Source of the DNA: Bisporella sp. PMI_857 | Taxonomy: Eukaryota > Ascomycota > Leotiomycetes > Helotiales > Helotiaceae | Direction: 5' to 3' | Assembly (NCBI GenBank): GCA_021307315.1 | Contig: JAJSPD010000160.1 | Span: 1-43,258, forward strand | Length of the DNA: 43,258 nucleotides | The notes under the pieces: model-generated | Seen by the model: the letters and a program-made list of their open reading frames with translations, nothing else | Databases searched by the model: none | What the model was told of the DNA's origin: nothing | Part shown: positions 1 through 10,532 of the stretch, one piece after another | How the letters are laid out: every line of letters starts with the position of its first letter | Position numbering within the stretch: the first letter of the stretch is position 1 | Program-made: the position numbers and the translations under genes

Positions 1-758
1 CGCGTGTGGAACTTGAATTGTGACGCTGTAAATGCGCTCCCATGTCTCAAGTGTGGGGTCAATGTTTGCGAAGTTAGTCGCATCTTTTACAATAGTTTTG
101 CTCGATAGAATGCTAATTGAGTCATTTATTAGGAATGTCGATGGGTGCCAAGGGTGCGAGATCTTCCCGGATGGAAAGCGTGTCGAAGGCCATATTTGGA
201 TCCTGCCTATGAAAGTCACACTGTTATATGTTATTGTGAAACATGTGATCCAGAGATCGAGCGTAATCTTCCAATATCCCTTTCCGAGTACTGCGACTGT
301 GATCAATATACTCGTTGGATATGCCTTCGATGCAAGAACATAGAAGACAAACTAGATGCCGACTACTACTTGACTCGGACAAAGGGGGAATGGGATTTCG
401 ACGGCGACCGAGACAACGGCATGTGGCTTCATGATCACCAGAATTCTAGAGCTGTAAGTATTACTTCTATGTGGGTTTGAATTTTTGAAACCGCGAAGCA
501 GGTACTAATTGAATTCTATAGTTTTGGTGCCCCTGTGGCACAAGAGCGCCTAGTATAAATGGCAATGTTCGCTGTGCTTGGTGTAAGAGGAGGCATAACC
601 TTAAAACATGGAAGGATGAGGATCCCGACGACATACCTTTTTTTGATAATGTAGGTATTGCTAATGTCCCCCTGTCACTTACATTAGGAAAAACGCTACT
701 GAGCCATGATCTAACTATTATTTAGGATCCTTGCTATCCAAAAATGCAGTGGAATTAA
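1..758 (+). CDS. 3' part of a spliced cysteine-rich, zinc-binding protein
   Basis: Four exons read through in one protein: <1-72, 133-453, 522-650 and 726-758. The introns are 73-132 (donor GTTAGT, branch GCTAAT, acceptor TTAG), 454-521 (donor GTAAGT, branch ACTAAT, acceptor TATAG) and 651-725 (donor GTAGGT, branch CTAAC, acceptor TTTAG). All three are phase 0. The 5' end lies outside the window. The visible part has repeated paired cysteines (CLKC, CEEC across the first splice, CYCETC, CDC, CLRC, CPCG, CAWC), as in a series of zinc knuckles. It resembles the C-terminal part of cysteine-rich, F-box-containing hypothetical proteins of Leotiomycetes; no F-box is visible here because the N-terminus is missing. 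The last intron and the stop at 756-758 are the least certain parts. Without that intron the frame stops at 723-725. Confidence 0.6.
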
Positions 759-977
759 TAGGATGAACATCACAAATAGAAGTTCATGTGCTAAGAAGCC
801 TAATAGATGACTAGCATAAGTTCGATTGGTTCGATATCTACTTCCTAAGCTATTTGACGCAGAAACTGCGTTGACTGCTTGCGTAATTTCGGAATCTCCA
901 ACAGCATGGACGGCACACTGAAGACCAGCACTTGCAGCCTTCTTTATCACTATATTCATTATGTCTTTCGGATACAT
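711..977 (-). pseudogene. Relic of a YtcJ-like amidohydrolase (amidohydrolase family 3)
   Basis: On the minus strand the segment around 845-977 reads KKAASAGLQCAVHAVGDSEI followed by TQAVNA. This is the conserved AxxAGxQxxxHAxGD core of YtcJ-type metal-dependent amidohydrolases, with its metal-binding histidine. A stop lies just upstream of 977, and downstream the similarity changes frame, with FLDSKDPK in another frame near 735. No start or full barrel domain is present, so this is a fragment. It converges on the cysteine-rich gene, overlapping its proposed last exon. The family match is from recognition only. Confidence 0.45.
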
Positions 978-1279
978 AGGGGTTCATAGCATCCTTGCAC
1001 TTCGCGCATAGGTGGTTTAAGGCTGCCGTGTAACGAAATAGATGAAGTAGCTTGCGAAATCGGCTTCCCTGCAAGCGCGCAGCATACACACTTTCGCAGT
1101 CTTGCCAAGAGCGAGTATAGCCTCGCGTTAAGCTAGATGTAGTCAAGCTATGCACAAACTTGCAGGGATACTATAAAGCACATTTTGTGTTTGCCAGGCT
1201 ATAATAATTTAGGATAGCTTTTAGTATCGACTAGTCACATGATTTAAATCTCCCAATCTAGCGATCCAAGGCAACACTA

Positions 1280-2518
1280 TCACTCATCTGCAATCTCCCT
1301 CGCCGCCTTACCAGCGAGGCTTGCAATTTCTTTATACATCTGGCTTCCCATGCTCCTCTTTACCGTTCCAGTCAATGTCTCTTCCACTTGGCTGACAATC
1401 GCTGCATAGTTCAGAATACCCATCACAGGGCTCCTGGGCGGTATCTTGGTTAGTTTACCGTTAACCAGGATCCATCCTCCTCCATCAACAGCCACTCCAC
1501 CGAATATCCTCCCTGGCTGGCTGATGGGAACCGGTACATGAACAGCAGGTCTAGTGGTGACTCGGAGCCGAGCCTTCTTGCTTGGCACGTCGAAGCTCAA
1601 GATGTCAATCCGAACTCCTCCACTGAGCATCATTTCGTCATCTGAAGGTCCAAAAGACATGCCGGGTAGCCATTCGGGATCCCATTTCTGGACGCCATTC
1701 CATTTGACCTTCGCGTTATTACCCTCTGAGAAAAGATACGCTGCCAGTATGCAATGCTTTGGGATGCCGCCGTCCCATTCTTCCTTGATGCGGAACTCTA
1801 GGAAGAAAGATCCGATCTGAACACAAAGGTAGCCGGGCACTTTGCCGCCATGGCCCAGTGCTACCAAGTCGATGTCCTGAACGTCTGGTTTGTTCGGACT
1901 AGGAGTAAACATCCTCCCCGCCGGGATCCAGCCGAGCATATCCAAGCTGGCAGCGCAGAGTAGAGGGCCTCTGGCTATGTAGTCGGGATCGGATATGCTG
2001 TAGACATTCCTTGCGCTCATAATGTCGTGCTCAAACCAATACCATCCAGGTGTGGTGCTTCCTTGAACCAGGCGATCGCTTTCGTCATATGAGTCATTGA
2101 GCCCAAATTGATGGCCAGCTTCATGAGCAAGCCAGGTTGTCTCCAGCTCGCCCGGTCCTACGAGGGTATAACCCCAGGTGCCAGCACTGCCGGTGTCTGC
2201 GTTGAATACGGCAAAGATCAGGTTATATTCAGCAGGTTTGACGCCATGAGCCTGGATTGCTCCATTAATTCGATCCAGTCGTGAGGGGTAGCTTGCGAAG
2301 TAGTCAGCTCGTGTTTTGCCAACAGATTTCCAGGGAAACAGTTTGCCATCATCCAAGTTGACAGACCCGTTTGATGCGGTGATGTAGTAATCGTTCAAGG
2401 CTCGAGTGCCTCGGCTAAAGAAGAGATTCTTGTAGAATTGGTCATCATGCGGCTCGTCTGAGATGTCGCTGAATTTGCAACGAAGGATTGCAACCTTTTG
2501 CGTGCCTTTGGGGGACAT
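1280..2518 (-). CDS. HExxH zinc metalloprotease, M6/snapalysin-like
   Basis: Intronless, 412 aa from the ATG at 2518. The frame extends to 2644, but the first 42 residues are low-complexity and basic, and the protein proper starts MSPKGTQKVAILRCKFSD. Residues 132-142 are HEAGHQFGLND, the HExxHxxGxxD zinc site of snapalysin-like and M6-like peptidases; His132, His136 and Asp142 are the likely ligands and Glu133 the catalytic base. A DIMSA segment near residue 167 could be the Met-turn. The upstream block (LRCKFSD, QFYKNLFF, LNDYY, GSVNL) matches the N-terminal part of M6-like catalytic domains. No signal peptide is visible from either start, which is odd for a family usually secreted. The C-terminal ~200 residues are beta-rich-looking and unassigned. 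The compact intronless form and the bacterial-type family make horizontal origin possible. Confidence 0.8.
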   Translation of the reverse strand: MSPKGTQKVAILRCKFSDISDEPHDDQFYKNLFFSRGTRALNDYYITASNGSVNLDDGKLFPWKSVGKTRADYFASYPSRLDRINGAIQAHGVKPAEYNLIFAVFNADTGSAGTWGYTLVGPGELETTWLAHEAGHQFGLNDSYDESDRLVQGSTTPGWYWFEHDIMSARNVYSISDPDYIARGPLLCAASLDMLGWIPAGRMFTPSPNKPDVQDIDLVALGHGGKVPGYLCVQIGSFFLEFRIKEEWDGGIPKHCILAAYLFSEGNNAKVKWNGVQKWDPEWLPGMSFGPSDDEMMLSGGVRIDILSFDVPSKKARLRVTTRPAVHVPVPISQPGRIFGGVAVDGGGWILVNGKLTKIPPRSPVMGILNYAAIVSQVEETLTGTVKRSMGSQMYKEIASLAGKAAREIADE

Positions 2519-2818
2519 TTTGAAGCCGTGCTTGCGAAATCTAATGCCTGAGAGGTGATTTATACTCCCCCTCAAAAGATGAAGCCTTCTGAGCGATATG
2601 GAAGCGGGGCTGAAATTCAGCTCGCAAGTTTGGGCCAATGCCAAAGGAGCATGCTTGTCTGCTCAATTTTCTTACATGAAAGCTGAATCGATTAGACAAA
2701 TCACTGAGCCAACGGCTATGCAATTGGTCGTAGGTTACAACGCCGCAAAGTAATTATGTCTTTTTCCCGAATCTCATCCCCAATCTCACTCGCGTAATAC
2801 TGGTTTGTGAATATGGGG

Positions 2819-3359
2819 TTACTCGACTCTGGCCAAACAAGCCAACAGCTTGGTCAAACGGCAGGTTTGGGAATAACAAAGGCACTGTGGCGGGGTCTGG
2901 AGGCTCCATTTTGTCCCAATTTCCGTCCAGTCTGCAGCATAGAAATCAATCTTTGTAGGAGCTATCAGTTCCTGAAGACCCAAGCCACGCTTAAACCAAC
3001 GGGTTTGTTGAAATTCATTCTCTGGGAAAACAGGAGCTAAAAACACATCCTTCAAAACACATAACAGACCTCGGAGTCTGGTACCATTTGTACATCGAAA
3101 TAATCCTCAGATAGCTCCGCGCTAGATGTTTTGTCGATGCAACAGGTATCGATCCAAACCCAGTCAAGTCCATCCTGTTTTGCCTGTTCGCGACAACTTA
3201 TAATCTTAGAATACCCTGTTTATTCCGTGCTTCGGACCGTTGTATATCTTGGAGTGTTACTTCTTCTCCGCCCCATGTATGCGAAAGGATTGCCTAAGGA
3301 GGAATGTCATACTCCAAAAAGTCTCTCATCTCTAGAGATTTTGAGTCGAGGAGGCGCAT
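2819..3359 (-). pseudogene. Decayed HET-domain gene (N-terminal HET domain)
   Basis: Starting at the ATG at 3359 the minus strand reads MRLLDSKSLEMRDFLEYDIPP and then hits a stop at 3296-3294, where the family has Tyr. In the same frame it continues ILSHTWGGEEVTLQD. After frame changes come GLDWVWIDTCCIDK and WFKRGLGLQELIAP. These are the three classical HET-domain blocks (SHTWG, D-CCIDK, RGW-LQELIAP; here RGL). At least one nonsense change and about four frameshifts (near 3215, 3105, 3085 and 3055) separate them. The family mediates heterokaryon incompatibility cell death. This copy cannot make a complete product. No downstream NACHT or repeat domain is recognisable. Confidence 0.8.
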
Positions 3360-3364
3360 ATTGA

Positions 3365-4690
3365 GCTTCACGTGACTATATACAATAAGGTAACGATGTT
3401 GAAATTTAGAACAGATACAAGACGGGTATACGAATAAGGCATGCAATTTTAACTGAGCCGTACGGATGTTAAAGTAAGAAAAAGTATTAGTGTTCCTGCT
3501 TCATTTATTGAGATACGTACGATTATATATACGAAGTACCCAGTAAAGTGGCTGTGCTGTTGTATGTACAGGGAACATTGGAAGCAGCCGCCAAACGCTG
3601 ACCCGAAAACTCATTTATAAGTCCACTCGTTTATGGACAACTTTTAAGCTTAAATTTTGCTTTCCTCCCTAAGCTTTGGAAACAGGCGAGACAACCTAGG
3701 TATTCTAAGAGTCTAAACGTAGCAATACTACCTGCGTCACCTCTGGTCAAATCTAGAGAGAGTGACAGATCGAAGTTTTCCAAGCTCCAGGGTGTCGTGT
3801 CGCCAGGAGGTTTAGCTGTGGGTGGATCCAGTAGGCGCTTTACCTAAACAGGCTACGCTAAATCCAAATGGACAGGTTATGCCCGACACGGCCTCGCTAA
3901 GCATAGACAAGCCAACTCCTGGAATGCACGTTTTGTTAACTGCTTTACTCCTGGTAAGTTGCCAAGGGTCAGGCACCAGCCCTAATACAAAGCTAGAAAC
4001 TCTACACCGAATCCGATGGTCCCGATTCTTTAGTGCCGATACAGATATTGTGGGGTGAGGGGAACTACTTGATAAGATACACCAGCAATACGCTGTCCCA
4101 AATTTGCGGACCGCGCTTGTCGGCCTAGGCGGTGTCGAGTAAGCACCCATGATTCTGCAAATACGGATACTGTGGCTAACTTTAACCATTGCTGAGCAAG
4201 TCGTAACTTGCGATCGCATATTCGTACCAGACCTGAGACCGATCACTGGAAAAGTGGTTTTCTGGATTCGTGCTGCCCCCTTATCACTTACCGAGAGCCT
4301 TGCTGACATCAGGATAAGCGTCTTGTGGAGAGGAGACTAATGCCGCCTGCATGACAGTGTGGGAGCGACCCCGCAAGTCCTGGATATCACGGGCGTGCAC
4401 GAAATCCCCCCTGATCTACCCGCACCATATTGTAGCCCAAGAGATTGTCCCTGACTGAACAGTATCGTTGGCAGCGGCGGGGTTACAAATTCATTCTGAG
4501 GGTCAACCTTGGGGAACTCCAAGAGTTAACATTACTATCTGCACCAACTTTGGAAAATCCGTGTTTGCTTTTGAACTAGGTTCTGGCTTTTCGCAAGCTC
4601 AAAGCTTGCAAATTTATGTAGTAAGCTGTACAGTCACGTGTTGGGGGTATTTCAGAACCGATACAAAATAAGCCCATAAAGCCGCAATAT
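3365..4690. other. Intergenic, no supported gene
   Basis: Several short frames exist (3812-4309 minus, 3822-4058 plus, 4149-4340 plus, 4468-4671 plus), but none shows a recognisable motif or convincing splice structure. Two plus-strand frames begin with hydrophobic, signal-peptide-like starts (ATG at 3925 and 4149), and a GTAAGT occurs at 3954. I could not join them into a protein. Confidence 0.3.
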
Positions 4691-4692
4691 TA

Positions 4693-5196
4693 TTATAACG
4701 CTGGGTCTACTTCTACTTCTATATAGTCTTCTACTGTAAAATTCAGTAAATGATACTTTCGGAAAAACAACAATTTTTCGCCGCGATCTTGCTGCAGCTT
4801 AGAAATCCCAATTGCAAGTTCTTCTTTAGCCGCATGCCATGTATTTCGTTTAACCCATTGTGTACGGGTTCGCTGAGCTTTCGCATTTTGCTGACAGCAA
4901 GTAGCACAGGTTGCAAAACGACCAAATTGATCAATAGGTTTAATTTGCGTACAGCTCGAACAGCACTTGTTTGCAGTTGATTGGCCAGCAGGCTCCATTC
5001 TAGACATTACAGTCTTATTAGCTGCTCGTTTTGCACCGCAAAGCTTGCACGTCAACACACGCCACCCATCCTGATATTTGTTCCAAGGGAATTCGGTAGG
5101 CTCGCGGAAAGCTTTACAGCTGTGGCACCGTAGTCGATATTTCGGACGTGTAATAGTATCAAAAGCTGGAATCGAGCGCGACTGTCGGCCAGCCAT
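4693..5196 (-). CDS. Small protein with two Cys4 zinc-ribbon-like modules
   Basis: A 167-aa single-exon frame. Cysteines fall in two CxxC...CxxC modules: C24/C27 with C50/C53, and C79/C82 with C97/C100. Each module has an aromatic or acidic 'F-x' spacer (EPTEFPW; IDQFGRF). This spacing resembles short treble-clef or zinc-ribbon proteins. The middle and C-terminal parts are basic and then acidic (VEDYIEVEVDP). No named family is recognised. The start at 5196 is chosen because it is the only ATG ahead of the first CxxC. It could be a stand-alone nuclear or nucleic-acid-binding protein; that is inference. No close neighbour suggests an operon-like role. Confidence 0.5.
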   Translation of the reverse strand: MAGRQSRSIPAFDTITRPKYRLRCHSCKAFREPTEFPWNKYQDGWRVLTCKLCGAKRAANKTVMSRMEPAGQSTANKCCSSCTQIKPIDQFGRFATCATCCQQNAKAQRTRTQWVKRNTWHAAKEELAIGISKLQQDRGEKLLFFRKYHLLNFTVEDYIEVEVDPAL

Positions 5197-5258
5197 TGCA
5201 ATGCTATGGGCCGTATTAGTACAGTTTATTGCAAATAAGGCATTTTGAACGTACAGGA

Positions 5259-5298
5259 TAAATAAATAAATAAATGACTGATTGACTGATTGATTGAA
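5259..5298. repeat. Tetranucleotide microsatellite
   Basis: AAAT units run into GACT/GATT units (AAATAAATAAATAAATGACT, then GATTGACTGATTGATTGA). It is a simple repeat just upstream of the small zinc-ribbon-like gene. Confidence 0.85.
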
Positions 5299-5299
5299 T

Positions 5300-6419
5300 A
5301 AACGTGTATCGTACAGGTTAGAAATTTGAGGTAAGTGGACGCCTGACGCTTAAGGCATAGCCACTGAAGCTACATTTGTACTTTAGCACAAATCTTTCAA
5401 AAATGTGAGTTCTATAATACAGAGTAAGCTTGTAGCTGGCTCAATAGACAATCTAGGGTTAAGGCTGTGAAATGGTTTAATATTTAAAGTAATTGCATTA
5501 GTGCAAAGGAAGGATCATGTTGCATCAAAGCGACGCTGCCACTTCCGTTATGTCAGGGCCGAGATGCGCGTCATCCCTTCACAAATGGTACTCTCCCAGA
5601 GTTTGGAGGGTATCGCCGCCATCAACTTTTGGGGTTGTTTATTTGTAATTATATTACTACTACGGCTGCACAAGAAAGCTTTACAAGCTTTCTTGGCATT
5701 CAAACTCAAGATTACCCTTGGTCAAGATTCAATCTTTGTTTTTGGACATGCTTGCTGTGGCGGATATGGATTCCGACCATATCGAATTCTGGGCAATAGA
5801 ACAAGGTGCTATCCGACTACAATTATTATATTTTCCAAGCAATGCAGAGAATTCCCGAAAGTTTGAGCCTGAAAATGGCTTTGAAAGTGCGGAAGGCTGC
5901 GTGCTGTATGTCCCACAGCACATTGTGACATGTGCGCTAATAAATTACTGATATCAGACAGGCACCCAAAAGCTCTTCTATTCAGAAAATATATGCTCTC
6001 CGACACAGTTAGAAAGTTCCAAATATTGGAAACTTCTAAACGACCAAAAATTAACACCATCCTTCACTTGGCTTTGAACTCCACCATCTCAGTCAAGTTA
6101 TATATTTGTTGGGGCGATACTGGCTATTTGGCATAGTCCGAGGAGAAAGTCCAGAGCAATGGGGTAATGATGAAGGCATCAGGAAGATCAAATAGCAATT
6201 CGGTATAAGGCTAGGAAGGGATATACATGTTCCAACGGAGGGCCTTCTTGATGACTTCTCGATGTGGAGTGTTACACTTGAATGAGCGGTGATGATGGTT
6301 AGGCGGGGTTTGGCGAATTCGGGGTCTCAAACACCACACCCACAGGGCGCGCTGGAACAAGCTATGAAGGCATGCAACACTTTAGTGACGAGAACAAACA
6401 AAATTTTCACGTCAACTAC
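5300..6419. other. Intergenic, no supported gene
   Basis: Short overlapping frames on both strands between 5501 and 6136 have no recognisable motif. The stretch 5718-5951 on the plus strand (MVKIQSLFLDMLAVADMDSD...) looks protein-like but is unassigned, and could be the end of a decayed gene. Confidence 0.3.
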
Positions 6420-7436
6420 TCATTCCATCCTCAAGGCATATATATGCGCCAATTGATCTTCAATCTCTCTATCCTTCGCCTCGCAGCTCTCCACTAGCCT
6501 CCTCGTGTTCTCCTGCAACTCCCTCACCTCCCTTGACAGACGCTCGCTATTGTTTTTGAAAAATTGCGTTAGGTGGCGCGATTCAGATAGCTCTGTGCTG
6601 TGCAATGCCTGCGCTTCTTCTAGTTGCTTTTTGAGATAGGTTTCAGATACTGATGGAGCGAACTGCGATGCTTGTTGTATCGATAGAGAGGATGCCCTCG
6701 TGGTCGTGATCTCCTGGGGTGAAGATCCCAGATCTAGTTCTAGCTTCTTGCTGAGGTTCAATACTTCCTCAAGCTGTTTAACTTGTGCGTGTTGCGCCGC
6801 TAATAATTCTTGAGAAGCCTCTCGCTCTGCCTTGAGGTCGCCTTCATGGGTTTGCTTCAGCTGCTTGATGACCTCCTCCACTCCATTCTCAGATCTCTGA
6901 AGAGCTTCTTGTAGCCTTTGAGACGCTTTCTGCTCTGAAGCGAGCTCGTTTTCGTGTTTAGCTTCCAAGACTCTGATATTTTCCTCCTCTATTCTCAGTT
7001 TGGCATCGCATTCGACGCGCATTTCCTCGATTCGCTCTCTGCACCACGCATCTTTTGCTGCGATTGCTTCGTCCTTCAGTTGCATGTCCATTCTCATATG
7101 TTCCAGTTCCCTACTCATTCCACTTGTGAAATCCTGTGTCCCGGCATACGTGTTTTGCCGACAGTCCTCCAACTCCTTGCACTTGATGGCGAGTTGCTGT
7201 CGTGTGATTTCCAATTCTGCATTTGTATCCTCCAAGCTATCATGGACCTCATCCAGAGCACTATGAATAGCGTCTTTATCGACCTGCAATTTTTTCACTT
7301 CCGCTCTGAGCTGATTGTTCTCATATTCAAGTCTCCTCGTGTCTTTCTTCGCCGTATCGAGATGTTTGTTTTCTAGCTGTTTGTCTATTTCCATCGCAAA
7401 CATTCCTCCTGCTGAAAGATCTATTCTTGGAGGCAT
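6420..7436 (-). CDS. Long coiled-coil protein
   Basis: An intronless frame of 338 aa. Nearly the whole chain from about residue 15 to 235, and again from about 265 to 338, is charged heptad-like coiled coil rich in E, K, Q, L and R (e.g. LEYENNQLRAEVKKLQVDKD). A short Ser/Thr-rich break lies near residues 240-262. No enzyme motif, signal peptide or membrane segment is present. Candidate starts are Met1, Met12 and Met15; Met1 is used because it precedes a short conserved-looking PPRIDLSAGG. Such proteins usually act as scaffolds or cytoskeletal linkers, but nothing here identifies a partner. Confidence 0.7.
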   Translation of the reverse strand: MPPRIDLSAGGMFAMEIDKQLENKHLDTAKKDTRRLEYENNQLRAEVKKLQVDKDAIHSALDEVHDSLEDTNAELEITRQQLAIKCKELEDCRQNTYAGTQDFTSGMSRELEHMRMDMQLKDEAIAAKDAWCRERIEEMRVECDAKLRIEEENIRVLEAKHENELASEQKASQRLQEALQRSENGVEEVIKQLKQTHEGDLKAEREASQELLAAQHAQVKQLEEVLNLSKKLELDLGSSPQEITTTRASSLSIQQASQFAPSVSETYLKKQLEEAQALHSTELSESRHLTQFFKNNSERLSREVRELQENTRRLVESCEAKDREIEDQLAHIYALRME

Positions 7437-8076
7437 TTCGATAATGATTGCTCGATTTCAAGCGATACAAAAATGTATGACAGACCATCTAAGACGGCCG
7501 ATGCTTGATACGGCGGCTTTCAAACAAACAAGGAATAACGAGTGTAGAGCAATAATTCGGATTCTGCTCTTTTGGAGATCTGTTGGTTATGCCGTGACGG
7601 GGATGCGCAACAAGCTTCTTGCTAGGGCAACTTTTGGCGTTATGATGAGCTAATTTTTTTTTCCGAAGCCCATCATGACATTTACTGTGACTTCTGGCGG
7701 CGAGATAGGTGTTCCAAATTTAGAACCACCAGATGTGACAAGGCTTGCAGACGGTAGACTCTCGGGCACATCTGCCTTGGCACAAAATTCAGATCCGCCT
7801 CGTCTCATTTCACTCACATTGATGGTGCCACGACGATGTGTTCTGCTTGGCGGAATACATGTGTGACCCTAGCGCATGCGGCAGCTGCGGGATGTATGTC
7901 GCGGTTGGAAACATTGCTTTTCCCCTATCTGCACCTGCCAGCCGCCCCCTGCCCCGCAGCCTGATGCCCCTTTTCGTATCATGAGGCTCACCAGTGGACC
8001 GGGGTACCTAGTGGCCATGACATTCCAATATCTCCGTCACACCAAAAGTCATTAGATACCGAGTATACACTTCGCA
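7437..8076. other. Divergent promoter region
   Basis: This separates the minus-strand coiled-coil gene from the plus-strand UBA/Clp gene. It contains pyrimidine-rich blocks near 7920-7975, usual for fungal promoters. No further gene is supported. Confidence 0.4.
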
Positions 8077-10469
8077 ATGGCTAGCTCGAGCGACATCCAG
8101 AAGGTCATGAGAGAGTGTGAATGTGGGAAAGAGAGAGCAATCAATCTTCTGAAAGCAAGTCAAATAATTTGATGTTCGGGAGAGGAGGACTAATATGTGG
8201 TCCAGCGATCTGGTAACGAAGTTCAAAAAGCCATCAATAAGCATCAAGCAACCATGGCCCTTGTGAATCGTCACCGGCCATCGCCAGAAGATACTGAACC
8301 AGTTGATTATGACCCAGATGAATCCCGGAGAGAGCAACTCCAATATCGCAACGATAGATACTCAGATAATGGCTTTTCTGACGAAGATCCAACCTATGGC
8401 ACACCAATGACAGAGGAAGAGAATGCTACAAAGTCGAATCTTCCTCCAGAGGATCTCCAATATCGCCGTTCTCAGATGCACCGCAAAAGCAATCGCGAGG
8501 AAGAAAATCATGACCATCGACTCGCCACCTTGCCACATCCACCGGACGACATTCCCCTCGGCAATTTAGTCGCAGAGATGGCTCTTTGGGAGGAGAAACA
8601 GATTCAAGAAAGAGTCCCCGGATCGAGCGAATTTACCATGCCGCAAATCAGAGGTGAACCGATCTTAACCAGGTCAGATTCAACGAGTGAAGAGTCTTGG
8701 AATGGCGAGGAAGTCAACACAGAATGGGACTTTGTTCTTCCACCTTTGGTCGGACCGGCAACATTACAACATTGGACTGGTCAAGGGCAAGATGGGTTCA
8801 GTCTTTCTGATATTCTGGGAGCTATGCAAAATGGTGCCACACCACAGGACGTCCTTGATTACTTCGGATACTACGAACAGGGCACTATAAGAGCCAATAT
8901 CAACGGAACTGAGTTGGGCTTCCCGGCTATGTTTTTTGTGGTCGCCACAAATAATGACAAGATTCTTCGAATTTGGGTTGAGCATGGTGGCGACGTCTCG
9001 GTAGTCCATGCAGCTTCTAAAGTGCCTCTCCTGGCATTTGCTATAATGAATGCAGAAACAGCCCAAACAGACACAACACAAATTGTTGCAACGCTTTTGA
9101 GCTTGGGAGCTTTGGCACAGGTAATACCATCAGGATTCTATATCCCATTTTGCCATGATCTGCCGGACAAGGGCCCTGAGCTGGATGATCTCGGTGATGA
9201 AAACAAACAGTGGTGCACCGAGGCAGCAAAAGATAAACTGACGAGAACGATGAATATTACCCAGAGGTATTATCTAGAGAGAGCAACAAAGACTCCGAAA
9301 CCCTCTGTGCGTCACCGGCAGGTTGCCCTTCGTCGAAATGCTGAGTCTTTACTCGGTATTCCGTATTTTCTGATCGGACAGGCCACAGCAGCCAGTCTTC
9401 TCTTGCAGAACCTGCTCAGTTATATCATGATTCCAAGCAAGAAACCTTTGGTGTTGGCATTTGCAGGGCCGAGTGGACATGGTAAGACTGAGTTGGCAAG
9501 ACGTCTCGGATACCTTATGTCACTGGAGTTGGAAGTCGTCGACTGCACGATATTTTCCCATGAGATGGAACTGTTTGGCCCACGAAAGCCATATGTTGGT
9601 TGGGAAGGGGGCTCGCCGCTGAATAATTTTCTCGCCAAGCATGATGGCGAAAGATGCATCGTGTTTCTGGACGAGTTTGAGAAGACAACGAAGGATATCC
9701 ACCAAGCTCTCCTCCTTCCTTTTGATAATGGTAAGCATCCTTTTCGGCATGAGCTACTTTCGAAGAAAGCTAAAACATATATAGGAGAGTACCAAGACCG
9801 TCGGCACTTGACCAAGATCAACTGCTCGAAGACGATCTGGATCTTGGCAACGAACGCATTAGACGCAACTATACAAGATTTCTGCACTGCGAACCACGCA
9901 GACCTGTTTCTTAATGACGATGCATCTAAGAAGATGAGGCTCATGAAGAGTTTATCCAAAGAAATCAAACAGGGTTTCCTTTCCCGGTTTGACGTAAGTA
10001 TACCATTCAGCCCCCAAAGCAAGTTGTTGAGCTAATGGATTTCCTATAGGCTCCTCTGACAGGACGTATATCAACTTTCATACCATTTCTGCCCTTCTCA
10101 CCGGGCGAACAAGCCGTAATCGTGCACAAATATCTGCTCGAACTCGGGCAGCAAGTGCGCGCTCCCATTGATCTCTCAACAGGGCAAAATGAACGATTGC
10201 TGGGCAACGTCCGCCTTCGTATCAGACGTGATGCATCTGTCTGTTCAATCTTGGCCAAGGCGGAATATCATTCCGATATTGGCGCTCGAAGTTTGATCAC
10301 GGGCGTCAAGACTGTAGAAGCTAGTCTTGTTGCAGCATACCTAGAAGTCGGCGATGAAATTATAGAGACAGATAAGATGGTGGATTTTATGGTGGATGTT
10401 AATGGAGGTGAAGTCATCGCAAATATGGTGCAGCCGGTCGAGAACAAAGATGTGGGCGACAAGGGCTAA
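8077..10469 (+). CDS. UBA-like / ankyrin-like / Clp-type AAA+ ATPase
   Basis: Exons 8077-8154, 8206-9993 and 10050-10469 give 761 aa. Intron 1 (8155-8205, 51 bases) is a GC-AG intron: AAA|GCAAGT, branch GACTAAT, acceptor CCAG. Splicing it phase 0 joins MASSSDIQKVMRECECGKER AINLLK to RSGNEVQKAINKH, forming a UBA-like three-helix motif (residues ~4-40). Intron 2 is a standard GT-AG (GTAAGT...CTAAT...TATAG). Residues ~230-340 are ankyrin-like. The AAA+ module has Walker A GPSGHGKT (~447), a pore-loop-like YVGW (~489), Walker B IVFLDEFEK (~511), sensor ATN (~575), arginine finger SRFD (619-622), and a ClpB-D2-like small domain at the C-terminus. It has one ATPase ring domain, unlike two-ring ClpB/Hsp104. 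It likely unfolds or remodels ubiquitin-linked clients; that role is inferred. It converges with the BTB gene 63 bases away. Confidence 0.85.
8155..8205 (+). other. GC-AG intron
   Basis: The donor is GCAAGT rather than GTAAGT, with branch GACTAAT and acceptor CCAG; length 51 bases. It interrupts the UBA-like domain in phase 0. Ignoring it forces a false start at 8197, inside the intron. Confidence 0.7.
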
Positions 10470-10532
10470 CTGTACAGGCCCATATATACAGTTGATATAT
10501 ACATGTAGTTACAACAATTTTGACCGTTTACA

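Noticed and set aside
3812..4309. 165-aa minus-strand frame
   Set aside because: No motif, composition typical of an antisense or random frame, and no supporting splice or start context.
8197..8205. ATG at 8197 as start of the Clp-like gene
   Set aside because: It lies inside the proposed GC-AG intron and would drop the first half of the UBA-like motif.
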